Source of the DNA: RGIG6353 sp045535585
GTDB taxonomy: Bacteria; Bacillota; Clostridia; Oscillospirales; SIG627
Length of the DNA stretch: 5,451 nucleotides
NCBI GenBank assembly: GCA_045535585.1
Contig: JAZSLY010000053.1
Location: 1-5,451, forward strand
Reading direction: 5' to 3'
The translations under genes were made by a program, and so were the position numbers. Each line of letters opens with the position of its first letter. Within the stretch, counting starts at the first letter, position 1. Of this stretch, positions 1-4,444 are shown piece after piece. The notes beneath the pieces are model-generated. The model saw nothing but the letters and a program-made list of their open reading frames with translations. It searched no databases and had not been told where the DNA came from.

Positions 1-132
1 TACACCGTTTCAAGCATAATCGGTATTTTGTCTATTGTTTTCTTTGTTCTGTTCATCATCGGTATCATTAATGCATCAAACGGCAGAGCAAAGGAGCTTC
101 CCATCATCGGCAAGTTTAAGATTCTCAAGTGA
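1..132 (+). CDS. C-terminal end of a small membrane protein (DUF4870-like), 5' end outside window
   Basis: The frame is open from the first base to a TGA at 130-132 and gives 43 residues. They consist of a hydrophobic helix (SIIGILSIVFFVLFIIGI) followed by the tail INASNGRAKELPIIGKFKILK up to the stop. A last transmembrane helix followed by 'GIINA.NG.AKELP.IGK..ILK' resembles the C-terminus of DUF4870/Tic20-like small integral membrane proteins, whose biochemical role is not established. The assignment comes from recalled family patterns on a fragment, so the family is tentative although the coding call is fairly safe. The start, domain order and operon partners lie outside the window. A strong hairpin at 246-274 probably ends this transcript. 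Another small multi-helix membrane protein with the same kind of tail is possible. Confidence 0.6.
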   Translation, partial: YTVSSIIGILSIVFFVLFIIGIINASNGRAKELPIIGKFKILK

Positions 133-137
133 TATAT

Positions 138-158
138 AAAAAAGTCGCCTCCGGCAAC
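138..158 (-). terminator. Intrinsic terminator, minus strand (probably of the toxin-like gene)
   Basis: Read on the minus strand the sequence is GTTGCC-GGA-GGCGAC followed directly by TTTTTT. The six-pair stem has one G-U wobble that exists only in the minus-strand RNA (it is a C-A mismatch in the plus strand). Together with the U-run this sets the direction. It lies downstream of the minus-strand gene at 326-664 and just past the end of the plus-strand gene at 1-132. Confidence 0.5.
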
Positions 159-210
159 TGATGTTCGCTAACGCTCACGAATCAATAGGTAGACTTTATT
201 TGTTACAAGT

Positions 211-227
211 AAATTGCGATGCAATTT
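211..227. repeat. Small perfect hairpin in the convergent intergenic region
   Basis: A seven-pair stem, AAATTGC/GCAATTT, has a GAT loop. Imperfect outer pairing of TTTATT...TTACA with TGTAATAAA extends it to about 195-240. It sits among other hairpins at 138-158, 159-184 (tga/tca plus ttcg/cgaa with a 2-nt bulge) and 246-274. No coding sequence was seen here. Confidence 0.4.
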
Positions 228-245
228 CCTATGTAATAAAATACT

Positions 246-274
246 GAGGTCTGCACCGAAAAAGTGCAGACCTC
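246..274 (+). terminator. Strong intrinsic terminator between convergent genes
   Basis: A perfect 11-pair stem, GAGGTCTGCAC (246-256) and GTGCAGACCTC (264-274), has a 7-nt loop. On the plus strand TTTAACATTTATTTTTT follows, so it can end the transcript of the gene at 1-132. On the minus strand a weaker U-rich tract (CAGTATTTTATT) follows, so partial activity for the toxin-like gene is possible. Confidence 0.65.
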
Positions 275-325
275 TTTAACATTTATTTTTTAACAATCTG
301 TTACATTGACCGTCACACCGGCAAA

Positions 326-664
326 TTACCTCAGCCTATTTAATGTCTTATATGCAGTCTCAAGTGCCTTCTCTGTATCCTTGCCACTTCGCTTGTAAAA
401 AGCATATAAAAGCACAATATCTGCATCTTGCTTTACAAACAGCACTCTAACCATGTTGCCTGATACTTTCATCCGTATTTCATAAAGCTCTCTATACCTG
501 CCCACAGAAATATGTTTCACATATGGCTCGCAAAGTGGATTTTTATCGTTGGATAGGTAATTGAGAATACTTTTGAATTTGTTTCGTAGCTTCTCATCTG
601 CATTTTCAAAAAAATGTTGAACCTGACTTTCAGTTTCATCTTTGTAGATATAAATATTTCTCAT
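326..664 (-). CDS. Gp49-like / HigB-RelE superfamily toxin-like protein, no visible antitoxin
   Basis: This 112-residue protein resembles the phage-derived Gp49-like family (PF05973), which holds HigB-type toxins of type II toxin-antitoxin systems in the RelE fold. Known members cleave mRNA at the ribosome. The visible signature is an N-terminal helical half (residues 10-42), then the beta core 'YVKHISVGRYRELYEIR' (48-64), 'NMVRVLFVKQDADIVLLYAFYKR' read in two pieces (70-80 and 81-92), and a C-terminal helix (95-111). The length is normal for the family. The ATG at 664-662 has GGAG at 674-671 with 6-nt spacing. Relatives usually have a HigA-type HTH antitoxin immediately downstream. Here only 193 bp of hairpins and a convergent gene end follow, and upstream is a divergent membrane-protein remnant, so no partner is visible. 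Active toxin, solitary remnant, or a gene with a distant antitoxin all remain possible. Confidence 0.75.
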   Translation of the reverse strand: MRNIYIYKDETESQVQHFFENADEKLRNKFKSILNYLSNDKNPLCEPYVKHISVGRYRELYEIRMKVSGNMVRVLFVKQDADIVLLYAFYKRSGKDTEKALETAYKTLNRLR

Positions 665-679
665 TATTTTCTCCGATAT

Positions 680-685
680 ATTATA
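680..685 (-). promoter_or_regulatory. Probable -10 box of the toxin-like gene
   Basis: The minus strand reads TATAAT at 685-680, 15 bases upstream of the ATG at 664 and just upstream of the GGAG ribosome binding site. No good -35 box is seen at 16-18 nt spacing. A TTGATA at 704-699 is only 13 nt away. If used, transcription would start inside or close to the ribosome binding site, so the real promoter may instead be the weaker pair further upstream. Confidence 0.3.
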
Positions 686-747
686 TTCTACAATATCATA
701 TCAATCCGGCTGTATAACACGTTTTTTCTTGACTTCCATATCGTCGT

Positions 748-776
748 TTAACATCTGCCACGCACTTTTTTATTAT
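748..776 (+). promoter_or_regulatory. Sigma-A-type promoter of the broken membrane-protein gene
   Basis: TTAACA (748-753), a 17-nt spacer and TATTAT (771-776) each differ from consensus by one base. The expected start near 783 leaves a leader of about 20 nt with AGGAGG at 792-797. A functional-looking promoter and ribosome binding site in front of a frame-broken gene suggest either recent decay or recoding. Confidence 0.5.
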
Positions 777-803
777 ATTATATTTATTTTTAGGAGGATG
801 ACA

Positions 804-1230
804 ATGGGAGTAGCAGAATTTGCTATGTTTGGAATACTTTTATTTCTCTATAAAAGTATTCAATCAGTAGTACGATTTTTTATCTGGAAAAACAAAATTA
901 ATACGATTGGAACCGTAAAAAAATTAAAAGATAAGAAGGTAAAGTATAAAAATGAGAAAAAGAAAAAATATCTTCAATAGAGTATGTTTATGAAATTCGA
1001 ATCGAAGAGGAAGGAAACGAATATACGGTTGAATATATTGAAATTGTAAGTGGTGATAAGGCAAGCAAAATGCAGTTAAATCAATCGTTTCCTGTGTATT
1101 TTGATTTGAACAATATGCAAATTCGTCTGGTGGATAGTATAAAAAAGATATGTGGGAGTACCCCTTGAGTGTTCTTATGTGTATAGTTGTTCTTGCTATT
1201 TGTTTTATTGTAGAAGAAGCATTGCGGTGA
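804..1230 (+). pseudogene. DUF3592-like two-helix membrane protein gene interrupted by two -1 frame changes
   Basis: Three consecutive frames form one coherent protein of about 142 residues. Segment 1 starts at ATG 804, with AGGAGG at 792-797 and 6-nt spacing. It gives a transmembrane helix (VAEFAMFGILLFLYKSI) and the basic stretch 'NTIGTVKKLKDKK', stopping at TAG 978-980. Segment 2, one base back, is open from 956 to TGA 1166-1168. It encodes a charged beta-rich domain (EYVYEIRIEEEGNEYTVEY, then FPVYFDLNN). Segment 3, again one base back, runs from about 1141 to TGA 1228-1230 and encodes 'YPLSVLMCIVVLAICFIVEE', a second helix. Helix, GTV motif, soluble beta domain and closing helix is the DUF3592 layout, a family without known biochemical role. 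The shifts fall at A5GA6 (957-968) and at A_AAA_AAG (1141-1147). Decay by one-base insertions is the simplest reading, and programmed recoding cannot be excluded. The family is tentative; the broken coding character is better supported. Confidence 0.6.
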
Positions 1231-1292
1231 AATTTTTCATAAACCTTTAAGTATGATGGATTAACAGTATATGAGTAGAAACATTTCATATC

Positions 1293-1541
1293 TTGATTTA
1301 TTTACATAGTTATGGAACAATCAAAATAATAAAGACGAAACATTCTTGGTGCAAATTTGGTGCAACATTCTATGCGACAGCACCAAATATATCAAACGAT
1401 ATATGCGATTACACCCTCACAATATCCAACGATATGAGCGTTATCCACGATATAAAACGCTGTGAAACGCAAATGCAAAAACTCCAAGAGATAATTACAG
1501 CCTTACGGCTACTCACAAAAAAACAGAGGCACACTTTTTAG
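1293..1541 (+). CDS. Doubtful hypothetical ORF of 82 codons
   Basis: The frame is open from 1275, but the only early start is TTG at 1293. No Shine-Dalgarno sequence precedes it, and the first in-frame ATG is at 1434. The translation contains 'NISNDICDYTLTISND' and a short amphipathic helix (MQKLQEIITALRLL), and ends in KKQRHTF. I do not recognise a family with certainty. The stop codon lies in the loop of the fba terminator hairpin (1526-1549). The DNA carries three small hairpins built on TATC...GATA (1387-1404, 1422-1435, 1437-1461), which would explain the repeated 'SND' in the translation. An ORF created by a structured repeat or degenerate element is at least as likely as a real gene. 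Confidence 0.2.
   Translation: MIYLHSYGTIKIIKTKHSWCKFGATFYATAPNISNDICDYTLTISNDMSVIHDIKRCETQMQKLQEIITALRLLTKKQRHTF
1387..1461. repeat. Three neighbouring hairpins with TATC...GATA stems
   Basis: Hairpin 1 is ATATATC-AAAC-GATATAT (1387-1404). Hairpin 2 is ATATC-CAAC-GATAT (1422-1435). Hairpin 3 pairs AGCGTT with AACGCT (1437-1442 with 1456-1461) around ATC-CACG-AT. The stems share TATC/GATA and the loops are similar (AAAC, CAAC, CAC), which looks like diverged copies of one palindromic unit. Function is unknown. Confidence 0.4.
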
Positions 1542-1549
1542 TGTGCCTC
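1526..1549 (-). terminator. Intrinsic terminator of fba
   Basis: A perfect nine-pair stem, GAGGCACAC (1526-1534) and GTGTGCCTC (1541-1549), has a TTTTTA loop. On the minus strand a run of seven Ts (opposite A 1517-1523) follows after CTG. It lies 77 bp past the fba stop codon. Confidence 0.65.
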
Positions 1550-1557
1550 AAGCTTTT

Positions 1558-1602
1558 AAGTTTTTGAAGGTCAAGGAAACTTTTTTCAAAAAGTTTCTTT
1601 GA
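1558..1602 (-). repeat. Two-part 3'-end repeat, copy 1 (after fba)
   Basis: Part one is AAGTTTTTGAAG (1558-1569). Part two is a hairpin at 1571-1602 with stem TCAAGGAAACTTTTT against AAAAAGTTTCTTTGA, 14 of 15 positions complementary. Copy 2 (2818-2860) has the same 12-nt first part and an identical 23-nt core (1576-1598 equals 2835-2857). Both copies sit between a gene's stop codon and its terminator hairpin. Part one is also complementary to the hairpin arm with a single mismatch, so two alternative folds exist. Confidence 0.6.
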
Positions 1603-1625
1603 AACAAATTTCTTAAAAGAACTTC

Positions 1626-2555
1626 TTACTTGTTCTTGAGCTGTTCGAGAACTTCTCTTGTAATTCTTGCAACAAGCTCGTCGGTAGCAACTACGCCGCC
1701 GCTTACCGCTGTGCCGCAGCTTCCGAAAAGCTCCATCTTCTTGATAACTGCCTTCTTGATAGCTTCAACAGATGCGGGGATAAGGTCGATAATACCCTTG
1801 TTCATATCTGTGAATGCACGGAATTCAGCTTCAACTGCCGCAATGTTTATATCTGTGAAGATATTAACCTTGCTGATACCCTTTTCGATAGCGGTCTTGA
1901 AATCCTTGTCTGTAAGACCTGAACCGCCGTGAAGTACGAGGGGTACGTCGATAGTGTTGGCGATAGTTTCAATTCTCTCAAAATCAAGCTTGGGGGGAAG
2001 CTTGTATGCGCCGTGAGCAGTACCAACGGCAATAGCAAGAGCGTCAACCTTTGTTCTCTCAACGAAGTCTCTTGCCTGAGCAGGATCTGTATAGAACTTG
2101 GAAGCGTCCTCCATAGAAGCCTCTGTCGCACCCTCAGCGCCGCCTACGTGACCGAGCTCACCCTCAATGGTTGCACCGTAAGAGTGTGCAATATCAGCCA
2201 TCTCACGAACCTTCTTGATATTCTCTTCATAGGGGTCAGTTGAGCAGTCGTACATAATAGACGTAAAGCCAAGCTCAAGAGCCTTGATACAAGTCTCCTT
2301 CTTGAGACCGTGGTCAAGGTGGCAAACAACGGGAACTCTTGCCTTCTTAGCCATAGGAATGAGATAGTAGGAAACCTCTTCCAAAGGACCGTAAGGGAAG
2401 AGAACCTCAGCAGTACCCATAATTACGGGAGAGCCTGTCTGTTCAGCCGCATTAATGATACCGCGTGCAAGCTCAAGGTTAACAGCGTTAAAAAGTCCGA
2501 TGCCGTACTTACCCTTCTTGGCAGGGTAGAGCACTTCGTTCATATTAACAAGCAT
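1626..2555 (-). CDS. fba: Class II fructose-bisphosphate (ketose-bisphosphate) aldolase
   Basis: This cytoplasmic zinc-dependent aldolase of 309 residues cleaves fructose 1,6-bisphosphate to glyceraldehyde 3-phosphate and dihydroxyacetone phosphate in glycolysis, and runs in reverse in gluconeogenesis. Class II signatures are visible in order: H79-L-D81-H82-G with the catalytic Asp81 and zinc ligand His82; E131-G-E133-L-G-H; G-T-A-H181-G and H209-G-G-S-G (zinc ligands and phosphate loop); and N231-I-F-T-D235. Length is in the normal range for the family. The ATG at 2555-2553 is chosen because GGAGG (2568-2564) precedes it; the internal ATG at codon 5 has no such site. A tagatose- or other ketose-bisphosphate aldolase (GatY/KbaY type) shares all these motifs, so the exact substrate is inference. 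The gene is monocistronic as seen here, with its own promoter (2610-2638) and terminator. Confidence 0.9.
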   Translation of the reverse strand: MLVNMNEVLYPAKKGKYGIGLFNAVNLELARGIINAAEQTGSPVIMGTAEVLFPYGPLEEVSYYLIPMAKKARVPVVCHLDHGLKKETCIKALELGFTSIMYDCSTDPYEENIKKVREMADIAHSYGATIEGELGHVGGAEGATEASMEDASKFYTDPAQARDFVERTKVDALAIAVGTAHGAYKLPPKLDFERIETIANTIDVPLVLHGGSGLTDKDFKTAIEKGISKVNIFTDINIAAVEAEFRAFTDMNKGIIDLIPASVEAIKKAVIKKMELFGSCGTAVSGGVVATDELVARITREVLEQLKNK

Positions 2556-2609
2556 TATTCAATCCTCCATATGTAATATTTATTTTTGAATAGAATTTTC
2601 AACACCTAT

Positions 2610-2638
2610 ATTGTATACCCAAATTGCAAAAAAGTCAA
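2610..2638 (-). promoter_or_regulatory. Promoter of fba
   Basis: On the minus strand TTGACT (2638-2633), a 17-nt spacer and TACAAT (2615-2610) match the sigma-A consensus 5/6 and 5/6. Transcription would start near 2603, giving a leader of about 48 nt. The upstream DNA (2640-2740) is an A-tract-rich stretch that could act as an UP-like element. Confidence 0.65.
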
Positions 2639-2760
2639 TACAAAACCACATAAAAAACAAAAAAATCAACAAAATTTTCTATATTTTAATGGCAAAAAAT
2701 CAAAAACAAACAAAATCAACAAGAAACAAGCATATAAAATTGGTTTTGAATTCTGTTTCT
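2639..2760. other. A-rich low-complexity intergenic stretch
   Basis: Most of the 313-bp gap between fba and alaA is strongly A-rich on the plus strand. It contains the direct repeat AAAATCAACAA at 2662-2672 and 2712-2722 (50 bp apart) and a related AAAAAATCAAAAA at 2694. No coding potential or strong hairpin was seen. Confidence 0.4.
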
Positions 2761-2771
2761 GACCAAAAGAG

Positions 2772-2802
2772 AAAGACGAATCTCATGTAGAGTCTCGTCT
2801 TT
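2772..2802 (-). terminator. Intrinsic terminator of alaA (possibly bidirectional)
   Basis: The stem is AAAGACGA (2772-2779) with TCGTCTTT (2795-2802), and an inner CTC/GAG pairing (2782-2784 with 2790-2792) closes an ATGTA loop. On the minus strand TCTCTTTTGG follows, and on the plus strand TCTTTTTC. It lies about 66 bp past the alaA stop codon. Confidence 0.55.
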
Positions 2803-2817
2803 TCTTTTTCACTATTA

Positions 2818-2860
2818 AAGTTTTTGAAGTTTTAGAAACTTTTTTCAAAAAGTTTCTAAG
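2818..2860 (-). repeat. Two-part 3'-end repeat, copy 2 (after alaA)
   Basis: AAGTTTTTGAAG (2818-2829) is followed after 5 nt by a hairpin, TTTAGAAACTTTTT/AAAAAGTTTCTAA with a TC centre (2832-2859, 13 pairs plus flanking wobble). It has the same architecture as copy 1 at 1558-1602, with a spacer of 5 instead of 6 nt. It starts 8 nt after the alaA stop codon. Confidence 0.6.
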
Positions 2861-2868
2861 AAAGAAAA

Positions 2869-4086
2869 TCACTCCTGGCGGTAGCTTTCCACAAAATCGC
2901 AGATTTCATCAACTGCGTGCTCAAGCGCCGTGGGCTCGGGGAGCATTACTATTCTGAAATGGTCGGGAGTAGGGTAGTCGAAGCCCGAACCTGGCACTAT
3001 CAAAATCTTCTTTTCTATGAGCAGGTCAAGGGCGAATTTCTTGTCGTCCTTGACGTTGTGCTTCTTGGCGTCGATTTTCGGGAACATATAGAAGGCGGCG
3101 CGGTTCTTCACGAAGCTGATATCCGACGAGCGTGAAAGCGCGCGGGCGGTTGCCTCTCTCTGCTCGAAAAGCCTGCCTCCCGGTACCATCATGCTTTGCG
3201 TGCTCTCACTGTCGGAAAGCGCCGCAGGAATAACGAACTGCGCAAAAGCGTTGGAGCAAAGGCGCATTGACGCCAGAGCTACAATTCCCTCTATCATATC
3301 ACGAGCCTTTTGTGTGGGGCCCGTAATTACCATCCAGCCACAACGCATTCCGCAGATTACGTGGGACTTTGACAGACCGTTCATAGTGAACACCAGAAGG
3401 TCGGGGGCAATCTTTGCCATTGGAACGTGCTCAAAGCCGTCCATTACGAGTCTGTCGTAGATTTCATCCGAAAATACTACGAGGTCGTGTTCTCTTGCTA
3501 TATCGGCAATTCCCTCAAGGATTTCAAGGGGATAGACCGCACCCGTGGGATTGTTGGGGTTTATAATGAGAATGGCTTTTGTTTTTTGGGTGATTTTGCG
3601 TCTGATGTCGTCAAGGTCGGGATACCAGTCCGAGTCCTCGTCGCAAATATAGTGAACTGGCTTCGCACCTGCAATATACGCGCAGTTAGCCCAAAGGGAA
3701 TAGCAGGGGCAGGGAACGAGTATCTCGTCACCGAAATTGAGAAAAGCGGTGGTTGCCATACTTACAACCTCGCTTACTCCGTTTCCGATGAAGATGTTGT
3801 TTACGTCTATATTCTCCACACCCAGCGACTCGTGGTATTTCTTTATGGCAAATCTCGATTCGGGAGTACCCTTTACGTCGCTGTATGGTACTGCTCTTTC
3901 AATGTTTTCTTTTACCGCAAGCCTTATGCTCTCGGGCATTTCAAAGCCGAATTTGCCCGGGTTACCCGTGTTGAGCTTCAACACCTTTTCGCCCTGACTC
4001 TCCATTTCAAGAGCCTTGCGGAAAATTGCTCCTCTTATGTCCGAGTGAACAAGAGCGAGCTTGTCTGAACGCATTATTTCTTTCAT
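2869..4086 (-). CDS. alaA: Glutamate-pyruvate aminotransferase (alanine aminotransferase, AlaA type)
   Basis: This cytoplasmic PLP-dependent fold-type I (class I/II) aminotransferase transfers the amino group of glutamate to pyruvate, giving alanine and 2-oxoglutarate. It has 405 residues, the same length as E. coli AlaA as I recall it, and reads alike along its whole length. Shared segments include KLN.GNP..FGF (37-48), IGNGVSE (100-106), CDEDSDWYPDLDDIR (148-162) and the C-terminal DHFRIVMLPEP. Key residues are Tyr129 (cofactor stacking), Asn179 in NPNNPTG, Asp207 in SDEIYD, the PLP lysine Lys240 in NGLSKSH, Arg248 in GMRCGW, and substrate-carboxylate Arg378. The ATG at 4086 is preferred over an in-frame TTG at 4098 because GGAG at 4096-4093 lies 6 nt before this ATG and would fall inside the longer reading frame. 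It sits next to glutamate dehydrogenase, which handles the same glutamate pool, but is transcribed separately. Confidence 0.92.
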   Translation of the reverse strand: MKEIMRSDKLALVHSDIRGAIFRKALEMESQGEKVLKLNTGNPGKFGFEMPESIRLAVKENIERAVPYSDVKGTPESRFAIKKYHESLGVENIDVNNIFIGNGVSEVVSMATTAFLNFGDEILVPCPCYSLWANCAYIAGAKPVHYICDEDSDWYPDLDDIRRKITQKTKAILIINPNNPTGAVYPLEILEGIADIAREHDLVVFSDEIYDRLVMDGFEHVPMAKIAPDLLVFTMNGLSKSHVICGMRCGWMVITGPTQKARDMIEGIVALASMRLCSNAFAQFVIPAALSDSESTQSMMVPGGRLFEQREATARALSRSSDISFVKNRAAFYMFPKIDAKKHNVKDDKKFALDLLIEKKILIVPGSGFDYPTPDHFRIVMLPEPTALEHAVDEICDFVESYRQE

Positions 4087-4092
4087 ATCAGT

Positions 4093-4096
4093 CTCC
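4093..4096 (-). promoter_or_regulatory. Ribosome binding site that fixes the alaA start
   Basis: The minus strand reads GGAG-ACTGAT-ATG. The 6-nt gap to the ATG at 4086 is near optimal. The alternative TTG start at 4098 overlaps this site and has only A/T-rich DNA (GAATTTTTAAAACG-like) upstream. Confidence 0.7.
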
Positions 4097-4120
4097 AAAT
4101 TGAATTTTTAAAACGTTTAT

Positions 4121-4149
4121 AGTATACCACAAACAAAAGAAAAATGCAA
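4121..4149 (-). promoter_or_regulatory. Promoter of alaA
   Basis: On the minus strand TTGCAT (4149-4144), a 17-nt spacer and TATACT (4126-4121), preceded by TG two bases earlier in the context GTGG. Transcription would begin near 4114, leaving a short leader of about 28 nt with no room for a riboswitch. Confidence 0.6.
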
Positions 4150-4270
4150 TATTTTCTGTTTGAAAGTCAAAAAACGCCAAATTTCGATAAATTGTTCGAT
4201 AAAGTCGCAAAGTGCCAGAAAATATTTTGGATTTTCCAAAGGTGCACAATATAAATAACTACAAATAAAA

Positions 4271-4297
4271 TAGCCTCTGTCGTTAAGACAGAGGCTA
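4271..4297 (-). terminator. Intrinsic terminator of gdhA
   Basis: A perfect 11-pair stem, TAGCCTCTGTC (4271-4281) and GACAGAGGCTA (4287-4297), has a 5-nt loop. On the minus strand TTTTATTTGT follows. It lies about 150 bp past the gdhA stop codon, beyond the stem-loop array. Confidence 0.7.
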
Positions 4298-4316
4298 AAT
4301 ATAAATTGAGAGTAAA

Positions 4317-4444
4317 TTTGCCAAAGGCAAAGTTGCGACTCGTCGCAACGTATCACTTGTGCGAAGCACAAATGTCACACGGCAAAGCGTATATCACTCC
4401 GACACACCGTGTCAGAATATCGCTGAACAAATTCCCGTTTGTTC
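4317..4444 (-). repeat. Stem-loop array with constant 7-nt spacers in the gdhA 3' region
   Basis: Successive hairpins have different sequences. A is TTTGCC-AAA-GGCAAA (4317-4331). B is GTTGCGAC-TC-GTCGCAAC (4332-4349). C is TTGTGC-GAA-GCACAA (4357-4371). D is weak, ACG...CGT (4379-4390). E is GACAC-ACC-GTGTC (4401-4413, unit 4398-4416). F is GAACAAA-TTCCCG-TTTGTTC (4425-4444). Between units B-C, C-D, D-E and E-F lie exactly seven bases each: GTATCAC, ATGTCAC, ATATCAC and ATATCGC (4350-4356, 4372-4378, 4391-4397, 4417-4423). F begins immediately after the gdhA stop codon (4445-4447). The array is probably transcribed as part of the gdhA 3' untranslated region. Confidence 0.7.

Noticed and set aside
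924..1289. Minus-strand frame of 121 codons opposite the broken membrane-protein gene
   Set aside because: It has no ribosome binding site and an unconvincing composition. It is the antisense of the three plus-strand segments, which make a coherent protein.
1231..1292. Possible gene or terminator just after the broken membrane-protein gene
   Set aside because: This short A/T-rich stretch has neither a convincing hairpin with a T-run nor a ribosome binding site.
2556..2603. Possible riboswitch or attenuator in the fba leader
   Set aside because: The leader is only about 48 nt, A/T-rich and without a stable hairpin, so there is no room for a known aptamer.
3427..4068. Long plus-strand frame of 213 codons inside alaA
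   Set aside because: It is an antisense shadow of a clearly conserved aminotransferase, with no upstream ribosome binding site.
4087..4098. TTG start for alaA, four codons earlier
   Set aside because: The GGAG ribosome binding site for the ATG at 4086 lies within this extension, and nothing like a binding site precedes the TTG.
4117..4371. Minus-strand frame of 84 codons between gdhA and alaA
   Set aside because: It runs through hairpin C of the array, the gdhA terminator and the alaA promoter, and lacks a ribosome binding site.
4317..4444. Regularly spaced repeats suggesting a CRISPR array
   Set aside because: The constant part is only 7 nt and the variable parts are 12-21 nt palindromes, which fits neither CRISPR repeats nor spacers. 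No cas gene is present.
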